NCBI GenBank assembly: GCA_046703545.1
Contig: JBJKSX010000059.1
Coordinates: 1 to 64,000 of the forward strand
DNA from: JAJZOM01 sp046703545
GTDB lineage: Archaea > Thermoplasmatota > Thermoplasmata > Thermoplasmatales > Thermoplasmataceae
Direction: 5' to 3'
Length of the DNA: 64,000 bases
Both the position numbers and the translations under genes were made by a program. Within the stretch, counting starts at the first letter, position 1. Every line of letters starts with the position of its first letter. Of the stretch, positions 1 to 7,706 are shown piece by piece. The notes under the pieces are model-generated. The model had not been told where the DNA came from. It saw nothing but the letters and a program-made list of their open reading frames with translations, and searched no databases.

Positions 1-863
1 CCTTTGAGTTCCTTTGTACCCAAGAAAAGAATTAATCTACTTCCCTTTTTCATAAGTCTGAATACTTCATTCATGAATTTCAAAGGATCTTTGATAAAGT
101 TAAAAGCGCCAGTACAAACAACTGCGGTAAAGGTTCCATCTTCAAAGGGGATGTCCAAGGCATCAGCAAGTTTAATGTTCAGTTTGCCTGATTTAATTGA
201 TTCTGAGTTTTGCGCCTTAGCTAAATTAACCATATCGAGACTGTGATCAATCGCTGAAGCCTTACATCCGCTTTTTAGGGCTTCTCTAAGAAAGGCCCCT
301 CCTCCACATGCAATCTCAAGTAGATTATCATCACTTGTGAGTTTCAAATCTGAAAGAATTTTCTTGAAATTAGGCCAGTGAAAAAGTGGATCACTATAGT
401 TCTGTCGTGCCATTTTTCCAGTCGGGGTTCGTGCCATAATGTCTAAAAGCCAGTTACTGAATTTTTCAGGTCCGATGGAAGAAAAGAAAGTAGTGACTAC
501 TTCGTCGGTAAACCACTCCAATGTGCTCTGCCCTTTGTCATTCAGTACTTCTCCCCAATCTTCACTTGAAACTGTTATTTCGACTTTATTTATTTTTTGA
601 ATGGTTTTAAAATCGATCTTGAAAATTGATCTTGCTCCTTCATCCCAGGTTGCAGAAGTATTCCAATCGAGAATAATATATTCGGGAGGAACAATTTCAC
701 GTATAGTTCCAACAATAGTGCCATCCCCCATTATCCACTTCCTACCCTCCTCAGACATTTGAATCCCCTTATTACCCATAAAAACAGGTAAATCTCGAAG
801 AAAATTTTGGAAAGTTTCATACTTGTCAACGCCTTCCAACTCTATGCTAAATTTGATCCCCAT
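1..863 (-). CDS. SRPBCC-domain / SAM methyltransferase fusion, 3'-truncated by window edge
   Basis: The 287 visible codons start at ATG 863 and run off the left edge without a stop. Residues 1 to about 145 resemble an AHSA1/SRPBCC ligand-binding fold (strand pattern GTIREIVPPEYIILDW at 52-67). Residues 150-287 are a class I SAM-dependent methyltransferase: motif I LEIACGGG at 182-189, an acidic residue in AIDHS near 206, and the later PFEDGTFTAVVC strand. The substrate is unknown; a small hydrophobic molecule bound by the SRPBCC part is an inference. Codons are rich in AAT, ATT and TTT compared with genes further right, suggesting acquisition. TTTAAG near 886-891 on this strand is a plausible TATA box about 26 bp before the ATG. 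Confidence 0.85.
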   Translation of the reverse strand, partial: MGIKFSIELEGVDKYETFQNFLRDLPVFMGNKGIQMSEEGRKWIMGDGTIVGTIREIVPPEYIILDWNTSATWDEGARSIFKIDFKTIQKINKVEITVSSEDWGEVLNDKGQSTLEWFTDEVVTTFFSSIGPEKFSNWLLDIMARTPTGKMARQNYSDPLFHWPNFKKILSDLKLTSDDNLLEIACGGGAFLREALKSGCKASAIDHSLDMVNLAKAQNSESIKSGKLNIKLADALDIPFEDGTFTAVVCTGAFNFIKDPLKFMNEVFRLMKKGSRLILFLGTKELK

Positions 864-1245
864 TGGCCGTTAAATATACCTCTTAAAGCTCAAATGGTTA
901 TCAATATAAAACCGTATGTTTCCTGAATTTTATAATAATATATTGACAGGAACTCAATCTTTTGTTTATGCTTAAATGAAATTTATATCGAGATGTGAAC
1001 ATCAAATGTCAACATCCTGGATTCTTATTTCAACGACAAGGATAGATATAAGAACAATCGATCGAAAACTAGAAGTTGTAAAGTACTTTTTAGGACAAAA
1101 TAAGGGGTCATCTCTCCCTCGGCGCTTTTTCCCCTTTTAATTATTTCAAGTTTGTATTAAAAGAAGAGACCGTATTTAATTGTAACTATTATCTAGAAAT
1201 AAATGATACTTCATAACATAAACTATTTTAATACTATGAAGCTAG
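864..1245. other. AT-rich intergenic region, no firm gene
   Basis: This stretch lies between divergent genes and is strongly AT-rich with several TATA-like runs. The one candidate gene is a 44-codon rightward frame, ATG 1006 to TAA 1138-1140, with TTTATAT at 982-988 about 21 bp upstream. It would encode a short basic peptide with no motif I recognise. A C- and T-rich tract at about 1110-1140 could end transcription. I see no repeat or RNA gene here. Confidence 0.4.
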
Positions 1246-2379
1246 ATGCATGAATTGACATCCAACACCTTCAAAATTGCACTGGCAACTAAAAATGGAA
1301 CGTACTTCCTTACTCCAGATGAGGAAAGGAAGAATTGGAAGTTGAGCGAGCCATCCCTTACCAATGAGAATATTAACAAAGTGATCGACGATGGAAACGG
1401 AAACCTTTATGCAGCTTCCTTCGACGAGGGCATATTCAAGTCAACTGATGGTGGAAAGACATGGAAACCATCCAGCAAGGGACTGACCGTGAGAAAAGTC
1501 TGGGAAGTGGCAGCAGATCCCCACCGTAATGGAACCGTCTATGCGGGGACCCAATACGGCCATCTTTTCAAATCCACGAATTATGGTGAGACGTGGGAAG
1601 AGGTCACAAGCCTGCATGAAGCACCCAATCGGAATGACTGGGGAATAGACTGGGGGTACAGGACTACCGGGCTTGCCCTTCATACAATAAAATTTGACAT
1701 TTCCGAGCCCAACATGATCTATGTTGTCGCAGCAGGAAACGGAACTTACAGGAGTGACGATGGCGGTGAAACCTGGAAATCCATCAAGAACGGGCAGGAC
1801 AGCACATGTCCACTTCCACCTGAAAAGTTGATTCCCCCGGGACCCTCTGTCGCCTCGCCGGAGGAAAGGTTGAAAGAACACCTTCACACACATTCTGACA
1901 CTCACAAGATTGCAATATCACCTAAAGACGGCAAAGTCTACCAGCAGAACCACTGCGGCATCTTTTTCTCTGACAATCATGGTGATCTGTGGAGGGACGT
2001 TAGCATCGGTGAAGACAATAGAATTGGTTTCCCGGTTGATGTTGTGGAGACTGCGTCTACGCATGTGTTCGTTGTACCTGTTGAGCCTGATCTGGTGTTT
2101 GAATGCAAAGACCACAACATATGCATTCAGGGCCAACTTATAGTGTACAGCACCACTGACGGGGGATTGACCTGGAACAAACACACAAAAGGGCTGCCTG
2201 AAAACACACACACCAATGTTCTGAGGGATTCACTTGCCCATGACAATTCAAAGGAACCTGGGGTTTACATTGGAACCACAACAGGAGATGTGTTCTTCTC
2301 AAGTGATCTTGGAGAATCGTGGAGGAACATTGTATCAGGACTTGGGAGAATTCAGGGCGTCAACGTGGTATCCTCATAG
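1246..2379 (+). CDS. Asp-box (BNR) beta-propeller protein, sialidase/Ycf48-like
   Basis: This 377-aa protein carries six Asp-box turns of the S-x-D-x-G-x-T-W type: STDGGKTW (66-73), STNYGETW (110-117), SDDGGETW (170-177), SDNHGDLW (242-249), TTDGGLTW (303-310) and SSDLGESW (352-359). The spacing fits a six- or seven-bladed propeller of the VPS10/Ycf48/BNR class (COG4447-like). No signal peptide or membrane segment is visible, so it is probably cytoplasmic. I see no sialidase catalytic Arg triad, so a binding or scaffold role is as likely as glycosidase activity. It stands alone on its strand, next to AT-rich, probably acquired DNA. Confidence 0.85.
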   Translation: MHELTSNTFKIALATKNGTYFLTPDEERKNWKLSEPSLTNENINKVIDDGNGNLYAASFDEGIFKSTDGGKTWKPSSKGLTVRKVWEVAADPHRNGTVYAGTQYGHLFKSTNYGETWEEVTSLHEAPNRNDWGIDWGYRTTGLALHTIKFDISEPNMIYVVAAGNGTYRSDDGGETWKSIKNGQDSTCPLPPEKLIPPGPSVASPEERLKEHLHTHSDTHKIAISPKDGKVYQQNHCGIFFSDNHGDLWRDVSIGEDNRIGFPVDVVETASTHVFVVPVEPDLVFECKDHNICIQGQLIVYSTTDGGLTWNKHTKGLPENTHTNVLRDSLAHDNSKEPGVYIGTTTGDVFFSSDLGESWRNIVSGLGRIQGVNVVSS

Positions 2380-2482
2380 AGGGGTTAGCAAACAACATCA
2401 CTTTTACGCCAAACTCCTACCAAAATTTTCTCTTTAGAGTATAATTTATGAATTAATTCAATTTCTTTCAAAAGATTTTAAG

Positions 2483-2490
2483 TATAAAAA
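2483..2490 (+). promoter_or_regulatory. TATA box for the zinc-ribbon membrane protein
   Basis: TATAAAAA at 2483-2490 is centred about 27 bp before codon 2514. This places the transcript start at about 2510-2514, upstream of the zinc-ribbon codons. It argues that translation does not begin at the later TTG 2574. Confidence 0.5.
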
Positions 2491-2513
2491 ATCACATTAA
2501 TTAATCGGTCAAA

Positions 2514-2804
2514 CTGGATTACATCAAGTGCCCTAACTGTAAGCATTTCAGTCCCATCACTGGTCCCAGATGTTTGTTCTGCGGCGGTCTGTTGCCTTCC
2601 CCTGACGATCCAGACACCAAAATATCCTCCGGGAATAGACTCAGATATTCTGTTACTGCAATCTTCTTGCTCCTGATAATTGTCACATCATATTTTGAGT
2701 TGACAACATTATCAAATCCAGCCCTAAACGCGGTTTATGTACAGTGCAATATGTTCGTCTTCATCGTTTTATACATCTTCATTCGCCGCCTCAAGTCCAG
2801 CTAG
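2514..2804 (+). CDS. small zinc-ribbon protein with two membrane segments, atypical CTG start
   Basis: The frame is open from just after the stop at 2502-2504. It encodes a clear N-terminal zinc ribbon C6-x2-C9 ... C20-x2-C23 (numbered from CTG 2514), followed by two hydrophobic segments at about 41-60 and 72-90 and a basic tail ending RRLKSS. The only standard start codon, TTG 2574, would cut off three of the four cysteines. The TATA box at 2483 predicts a leaderless start at about 2510-2514, exactly where CTG lies. I therefore propose CTG initiation, 96 aa. The family resembles small archaeal zinc-ribbon membrane proteins of unknown role. A sequencing error is the main alternative. Confidence 0.6.
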   Translation: MDYIKCPNCKHFSPITGPRCLFCGGLLPSPDDPDTKISSGNRLRYSVTAIFLLLIIVTSYFELTTLSNPALNAVYVQCNMFVFIVLYIFIRRLKSS

Positions 2805-2979
2805 ATGAAAATACCATGACCAGTGATGAAGCCATTCTATCAGTTGATGCCCCACTATTGTGAATTGGTTAAAACTGACCTTATTCTGAAGCAGTGTTGC
2901 GATTGACGATCTTCTCCGGGAAACAGGAATGCCGATTATATTATAAAATAATTTTAATTTTAAATTGACTGACAACGTC

Positions 2980-2993
2980 CGACAGATTTTTAA
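2980..2993 (+). promoter_or_regulatory. TATA/BRE-like promoter element, copy 1
   Basis: CGACAGATTTTTAA lies just before the recombinase-like gene and is repeated base for base at 8452-8465 before the XRE regulator gene. Its T-run is centred at about 2990, predicting a transcript start at about 3016, between the candidate ATGs at 3006 and 3027. Confidence 0.5.
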
Positions 2994-3005
2994 TCTGCAA
3001 ACACA

Positions 3006-3776
3006 ATGAAGTCTCAGAAGTTTTTGATGGCAGCAACTAAGAATAAGAGAATTGTCAAGAATACGGGCAAGAGTACAACTGCAAGAAAGAATTCGCCAAG
3101 AAGGAGTCGGCCAGAACTTGAAATTGGCAGGGAACCTTTCACCCAGAATGAAGCCATAAAGCTGATCAATTCCACGGAAAGCCTGGAGGATCGTGCCTTG
3201 CTTATCCTTGGTTTCAACACTGGATTGAAACTCACCGAAATTGTCAAATTGGAGCCAATAAACTTTGAATTCAACAATGGAATAGTCAAGATATGGGACA
3301 AGAAACGCAGGCTCTACAGAACCGTCTACCTGACAGACGACGTAATAAACGAGATTCGCCTTTTCATAGACACTAGAAAGGACTCCGCCGGGCCCAGGCT
3401 GTTCCCATACACTGCCAGGACGATTGAAGGGAGATTTCAGAGGCACACTTTGAGAGTCCTCGACAGGAGCAGATCATGGGAAGCCGCAAGGAGAACATAT
3501 ATAGCGGTTTCAGCCAAACTTGACATCCCCATAAAGATTGTCGTGGAAAACACTGGAGAAACAGCCACCTCTGTTGCGAAGTACTACTTAGATATCCCTC
3601 TGCAAAACACAAGAAGGAAGGTGAATGATATCCCCCTCTACCCTGAAGCCCCAAAATTGATGCTCAAAAGCGACGAACTTAAAAGAATCCTGGAGGGGCC
3701 TTATGTGGAAAAAATGGATAAGATATTCGCTGATGGGAATAAGGTCAAGGCATCTATTGCGGACTTGGAGAGGTAA
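3006..3776 (+). CDS. degenerate tyrosine-recombinase (XerC/D-like) family protein
   Basis: This 256-aa protein has a basic N-terminus and a C-terminal region recognisable as a tyrosine recombinase core: RALLILGFNTGLKLTEIVKL at 63-82 matches the box I helix. The first catalytic Arg (GLR) is Lys75. Box II keeps Arg162 in AARRTY, but the His of HxxR is Glu159. The LGH motif is replaced by NTGET (182-186). A Tyr pair at 193-194 remains where the nucleophile should be. It is probably a catalytically weak or inactive relative that may bind DNA. ATG 3027 is an equally good start given the TATA position. No partner att site or mobile cargo was found. Confidence 0.75.
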   Translation: MKSQKFLMAATKNKRIVKNTGKSTTARKNSPRRSRPELEIGREPFTQNEAIKLINSTESLEDRALLILGFNTGLKLTEIVKLEPINFEFNNGIVKIWDKKRRLYRTVYLTDDVINEIRLFIDTRKDSAGPRLFPYTARTIEGRFQRHTLRVLDRSRSWEAARRTYIAVSAKLDIPIKIVVENTGETATSVAKYYLDIPLQNTRRKVNDIPLYPEAPKLMLKSDELKRILEGPYVEKMDKIFADGNKVKASIADLER

Positions 3777-3961
3777 TGGTAGCCCTTGGAAATAATTGAT
3801 CAGGGAATTGGAGAATTTTCAAATTTGAGGTCTGGATAGATTTCGTGTCGATTAGTTTCATCATAAACTCGAACTTTTGTTTTAAGTTCCAATCAACCAG
3901 ATTTATTGAATTTCCTTGGCAAAAGACAAGTATCCCATAATAATTCAACCATGGGTAATTC

Positions 3962-4492
3962 ATGAGGCCCATAATACTGACAGGAGAAAATGTCTCCTTA
4001 GGAGTCGTGCTAGATTCTGACGCTGAAAACGCATTCATAGAGAACAACGACCCTGAGTTGAATCACTATTTCAGGAGACTGGGCCGCATGAGTTCATACC
4101 AGGACGCAGTGGACTCGATAAAATGGCTCTACAAGAATTCAGAAACAGAACGAGTCCTTGCAATTGTACTGAACCAAAGTGGAGAAACCATTGGACATGT
4201 AGGGATCCATGGCATAGACTGGAAATCCAGAAATGCCAATGTTGGATATGCACTCTTTAAGGAATACTGGGGGAAAGGATACATGACAGAGGCGGTGGCC
4301 CTTCTGGTAAAATACTCATTTGAAATGATTAATCTCAGGAAGTTGTTTACCCACGTTCTGGACCCAAATATCGGTTCAAAGAGAGTTCTGGAAAAAAATG
4401 GATTTAAGGAATGTGGCAAGCTAACAGAACATTCCTACGTCTATGACCATGGGTATGTGGATGAAGTCCTGTATGAACTGATACGAAAGTGA
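3962..4492 (+). CDS. GNAT N-acetyltransferase, RimJ/RimL-like (copy 1)
   Basis: This 176-aa protein has the RimJ/L-type GNAT fold: strands around VLAIVLNQSGETIGHVGI, the acetyl-CoA loop in FKEYWGKGYMTEAV (about 95-108; Q/R-x-x-G-x-G/A-like WGKGY), and the C-terminal NxxSxRVLEKxGF motif (NIGSKRVLEKNGFKECG). It should transfer acetyl from acetyl-CoA to an amine, either a protein N-terminus or a small molecule. The next gene is a close paralogue in tandem. The start at ATG 3962 aligns with the paralogue's ATG 4587. Confidence 0.88.
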   Translation: MRPIILTGENVSLGVVLDSDAENAFIENNDPELNHYFRRLGRMSSYQDAVDSIKWLYKNSETERVLAIVLNQSGETIGHVGIHGIDWKSRNANVGYALFKEYWGKGYMTEAVALLVKYSFEMINLRKLFTHVLDPNIGSKRVLEKNGFKECGKLTEHSYVYDHGYVDEVLYELIRK

Positions 4493-4586
4493 TTGGTGCT
4501 CAATATGCAGTTCATTTCACTTTACGTTTAATACAGCAATACACCAAAATTCAAGTTGTTAAGAAAGATTGCAGCCAAGTGAGCCT

Positions 4587-5129
4587 ATGAAGAGACCGAT
4601 TCTAATGACGGGGAAACTTGTTTCTCTTGGAGTTTATACAGAATCCGATGCTGAAGATCTCTTCTTTGAGAGCAATGACCCTGAGATGAATCACTATGAA
4701 GCCGATCTGGGCAAATTCAGTTCTGTCGAAGGTGCAAAAGACTACATCAAGAGTCATTTCACAAATTCCGAAAAAGAAAGGGTCTTCGTCATAGTCAATA
4801 ATGATGATGGTAGGGTAATTGGAAACTGTGGAATTTATACAATAAACTGGAAATCAAGAAATGGAGTTGTGGGATTCATGCTCCACAAGGAATACTGGGG
4901 GAAAGGATATGGAACAGAGGTGGCTGCCCTGCTGGTGAAATATGCATTTGAAATGATAAATTTGAGAAAATTGGTCAGCTTTGTCCTTGAACCAAACGCA
5001 GCTTCGAAAAGAGTTCTGGAGAAAACGGGTTTCAAAGAATGTGGAAGGTTCACCAAGGAAGTGTACGTTCACGATCACGGATACGTGGATCAGCTGTCCT
5101 TTGAAATATTCAATCAAAACCCCCAATAA
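4587..5129 (+). CDS. GNAT N-acetyltransferase, RimJ/RimL-like (copy 2)
   Basis: This 180-aa paralogue of the preceding gene shares long stretches such as LHKEYWGKGYGTEVAALLVK, which parallels FKEYWGKGYMTEAVALLVK, and the ending KRVLEKTGFKECG. The pair is a tandem duplication. I chose ATG 4587 over TTG 4569 because MKRPILMTGKLVSLG aligns with MRPIILTGENVSLG of copy 1. Divergence is greatest in the N-terminal third, where GNAT substrate loops lie, so the two copies may have different targets. Confidence 0.88.
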   Translation: MKRPILMTGKLVSLGVYTESDAEDLFFESNDPEMNHYEADLGKFSSVEGAKDYIKSHFTNSEKERVFVIVNNDDGRVIGNCGIYTINWKSRNGVVGFMLHKEYWGKGYGTEVAALLVKYAFEMINLRKLVSFVLEPNAASKRVLEKTGFKECGRFTKEVYVHDHGYVDQLSFEIFNQNPQ

Positions 5130-5189
5130 TGGTGTTGGTGCCGGAAAATTGTACCACAAGACCTTAGATGGCATAGGTATTTTTTGACC

Positions 5190-5366
5190 ATGACTCTAAC
5201 AGGACTGGCTTTAGCCAAGACAATCGCCGTCGGTGCAGGCATTGCAACTGCGACTGGCGCAGCAGCGTTAGCAACGGGAAATGCACATGGTCTCACCATT
5301 GCACTTCAGCACATTCCATCCTGGTCTCACGCCCACAGTGTTCTGTCTGGGCTGATGAATAGATAA
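5190..5366 (+). CDS. small hydrophobic protein, unknown
   Basis: This 58-aa ORF (TTG 5184 is possible, ATG 5190 preferred) has an Ala/Gly-rich hydrophobic segment at about 4-30, resembling a signal anchor. It is followed by a short polar tail HGLTIALQHIPSWSHAHSVL. I do not recognise a characterised family. It lies between the GNAT pair and the convergent efflux pump. Codon choice looks normal for the window. It could be a secreted or membrane micro-protein; a spurious ORF cannot be excluded. Confidence 0.45.
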   Translation: MTLTGLALAKTIAVGAGIATATGAAALATGNAHGLTIALQHIPSWSHAHSVLSGLMNR

Positions 5367-5433
5367 TTGGATGCCGTAAAATTACAGAATTTCAATTTCA
5401 GTGCTCTTTTTGAATTGCGCTGGAAACAACAAA

Positions 5434-6882
5434 TCAACTTATTTTCACTTCAGTGACCCTTGGGGTTCTTCTCTGATGCCTTCCAAGCAGTGCGTAGATG
5501 ACTATGGATATTATGAGGAGAACCGTGGATACTGTGAAAACCAGATGCACAGAATCAATGAAATTGTTGGGGTCAAAATTGGATATCAACGAATTCCTTC
5601 CTGAAAAGATTGCGTCAAGCGTGGTCTTGGGAGTTGATATCTGCATTATGAAGAAAGCAAGGCCTATACTCATTGTGTTTCCAACGTTAACCAGTGTTGC
5701 ACTGATTCCTGAGGCCACTCCTCTCCTTGCTGCGGCTACAGCATTCATTATGCTCGAACGATTCGGTGAAGCAAAGATGCCCATGCCGGCCCCTATAAGT
5801 ACAAGTGGGGCAAACAGCTGAAGTTCAGTTACAGTGGCCCCGACTTGTGACATGATTATGAATCCGATCATTGTTATGAACAACCCTATGATCACGGGTT
5901 TTCTGAAGCCAATCCTATCGGAAATTGAACCGCTGATGGGGCCAGCAATCGACATTGCGACAGACATGGGAATGAGGAATATACCTGCATCCAGCGGAGT
6001 CATTGACATCAATGGGCCCTGAAGGTAGAACACCATAACCAGGGAGAATGAACCTCTTGACAGTGAGTTAAGGAAAATTGTCTCATTGCCTGCGTTGAAA
6101 ATGCGGTTTTTGAACAGAGTGAGGTCAAACATTGGGTTGGATACCCTTGACTCGATCTTTACAAATGCAACCAGCAGAAGGAATGCCAGGGCCACCAGCG
6201 CAACTGTATCCACCAGGTTCAGGCCAATCACGGCATTCAAAGTGATTCCCAGAAGAAGCAGGAGAAGTGCAGCTGCAAATGAGATGTTCCCCCCTATGTC
6301 AAGCCTGTGGTCGGTTGAGCGTGCTGAGAGTTCCTTTAGCTTGAAATATGACCAAACAGTTGCAAAGACTCCGATTGGCACGTTGACCCAGAAAATCCAT
6401 CTCCAGCCGATCAGTGTTGTCAGTGCCCCTCCCAGTATTAGGCCTGTAACAGAACCCACAACGATTGTTATCTGGTTGAGGCCCAGTGCCCTTCCCCTCT
6501 CGTTGAGAGGAAAAGCGTCCGTGAGTATGGCTGCGCTGTTGGAAAACAGGAAAGCAGCACCTGATGCCTGGACGATCCTGAAGACAATGAGCTGATTTGC
6601 GTCTGAAGAGAGTCCGCAGAGTGCTGAACCAATTGTGAAAAGCGCGAAGCCTATTGTGTAAAGCCTGACTCTTCCAAATATGTCAGAGAGCCTGCCGAAA
6701 TTTACAAGAACGCTTGCGATCACAAGCTGGTAGCCAAGCATCACCCAGAGTACATTGAATGCGTTCATGCCCTGAAGTTCCTTTCCGATTGTGGGGAGAG
6801 CTATCAGTACGATGTTGATGTCAAGTGCAGCCATCAGCATCCCAATGGTGGTATTGCTCAGCGCGACCCATTTGTACTCCAT
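5434..6882 (-). CDS. MFS drug:H+ antiporter, DHA2 (EmrB/QacA) family
   Basis: This 482-aa protein has about 14 predicted membrane spans, as in the DHA2 class. The opening span contains the D1-type motif LDINIVLIALPTIGKEL, the 2-3 loop has motif A-like GRLSDIFGRVRLY, and span 5 has motif C-like GLILGGAL. It probably extrudes amphipathic toxic compounds in exchange for protons across the cytoplasmic membrane; the substrate cannot be read from sequence. The start at ATG 6882 fits the usual N-terminus. It stands alone, with no MerR, TetR or MarR regulator next to it. Confidence 0.9.
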   Translation of the reverse strand: MEYKWVALSNTTIGMLMAALDINIVLIALPTIGKELQGMNAFNVLWVMLGYQLVIASVLVNFGRLSDIFGRVRLYTIGFALFTIGSALCGLSSDANQLIVFRIVQASGAAFLFSNSAAILTDAFPLNERGRALGLNQITIVVGSVTGLILGGALTTLIGWRWIFWVNVPIGVFATVWSYFKLKELSARSTDHRLDIGGNISFAAALLLLLLGITLNAVIGLNLVDTVALVALAFLLLVAFVKIESRVSNPMFDLTLFKNRIFNAGNETIFLNSLSRGSFSLVMVFYLQGPLMSMTPLDAGIFLIPMSVAMSIAGPISGSISDRIGFRKPVIIGLFITMIGFIIMSQVGATVTELQLFAPLVLIGAGMGIFASPNRSSIMNAVAAARRGVASGISATLVNVGNTMSIGLAFFIMQISTPKTTLDAIFSGRNSLISNFDPNNFIDSVHLVFTVSTVLLIISIVIYALLGRHQRRTPRVTEVKIS

Positions 6883-7063
6883 TCTGTGTTCACTCGTTAT
6901 TCAAAGGGTTCCTGCGGTTGGTTGGTGAATATCATGGTTGGCCCAAAAACCGTGGAAGGCTCATGGCAATCATACCGATTATCAAAAACTTATCTGATTT
7001 ACCGGAGATATGCTATATTCAATGGAATATTGTTATCATAAACTAGTTAAAGGGAATAAAAAA

Positions 7064-7312
7064 TCAAAACCAGGTCTGCCTGTCCATCTTCTTGACCTGA
7101 TCCCTGAGTCTTAACTTGAATTCCTCAAAGTTATCCGACTCCGTGGCGAGTTCCCTGATAAGGGATATGTCCACGCGGAGCTGTTCCAGTTTTCCGGCCC
7201 TGTATCCTGACTCATACCTTCCATCCTTCTGAAGAAGTTCTACCATGGATAACCAGTTGCAGATGTTACCTAAGATTTTCAGTTCTGTCTGGAAATGAGG
7301 AAATGAGATCAA
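7064..7312 (-). CDS. hypothetical protein coupled to SH3 protein gene
   Basis: This 82-aa, mostly helical, charged protein has no recognised motif; the C-terminal half (EEFKLRLRDQVKKMD) could form a coiled coil. It begins with TTG 7312, which overlaps the stop of the upstream SH3 gene as TTGA, a typical translational coupling. This suggests the two products act together. A later ATG at 7246 would give a shorter protein of about 60 residues. Confidence 0.6.
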   Translation of the reverse strand: MISFPHFQTELKILGNICNWLSMVELLQKDGRYESGYRAGKLEQLRVDISLIRELATESDNFEEFKLRLRDQVKKMDRQTWF

Positions 7313-7680
7313 TTCTTGTTATAGTCCTTCACATTAAGGGAAGGGACCCATCCATATTCACCCTCTGAGTTCATGGCCCATATCCATCCCCCCATTTCCT
7401 GCAGCCTCTCAAGAATTTCTCCTGTCTGGACTGTCAGTTCCCAGGAGCTGTAATCGGTGAGGAGCTTCCCCCTCTTCCCGTCTATTTCAAGTATTTCCTC
7501 TGGAACAAACGCTTCGATTCCCTGCCTGGACCTGCAGACAAACCATTCATTGTAAACCCCGTCATTCCTTCTCAGGATCTCCAGCACTGTCCCTTCTGGC
7601 GCAACCATTGGGGTCTCGAATTCGCGGGTGTATGGCCTCACGACGATTACCTTCCAGACCATCTGACTGATCAAGTGCAT
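7309..7680 (-). CDS. tandem SH3-like domain protein
   Basis: This 123-aa protein is made of two SH3-like beta-barrels. Domain 1 (about 8-68) has the ALYDY-like start VIVVRPYTREFE and the W-x-V/C strand NEWFVCRSRQGIEAFVPEE. Domain 2 (about 70-120) has LTVQTGEIL, GGWIWAMNSEGEYGWVPS with the paired Trp, and the GWVP-S end typical of SH3 folds. There is no signal peptide, so it is likely intracellular, which is unusual for prokaryotic SH3 proteins that mostly act in the cell wall. The true start may be ATG 7662 (MVWKVIVV). It is coupled to the small downstream gene by a 4-bp overlap. Confidence 0.75.
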   Translation of the reverse strand: MHLISQMVWKVIVVRPYTREFETPMVAPEGTVLEILRRNDGVYNEWFVCRSRQGIEAFVPEEILEIDGKRGKLLTDYSSWELTVQTGEILERLQEMGGWIWAMNSEGEYGWVPSLNVKDYNKN

Positions 7681-7706
7681 TGGACTAATAGAACTTGCTT
7701 TTCAGC

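Noticed and set aside
1006..1140. 44-codon frame with a TATA-like box in the left intergenic region
   Set aside because: TATA spacing is a little short, the peptide has no recognisable feature, and AT-rich DNA gives TATA-like strings by chance.
1246..2379. Calling the Asp-box protein a sialidase
   Set aside because: Asp boxes only show the propeller fold. The Arg triad, Tyr/Glu pair and signal peptide of secreted sialidases are not evident.
3006..5129. An integrated mobile element bounded by the recombinase-like gene
   Set aside because: I found no flanking direct repeats, tRNA-derived att site or phage/plasmid genes, and the recombinase lacks catalytic residues.
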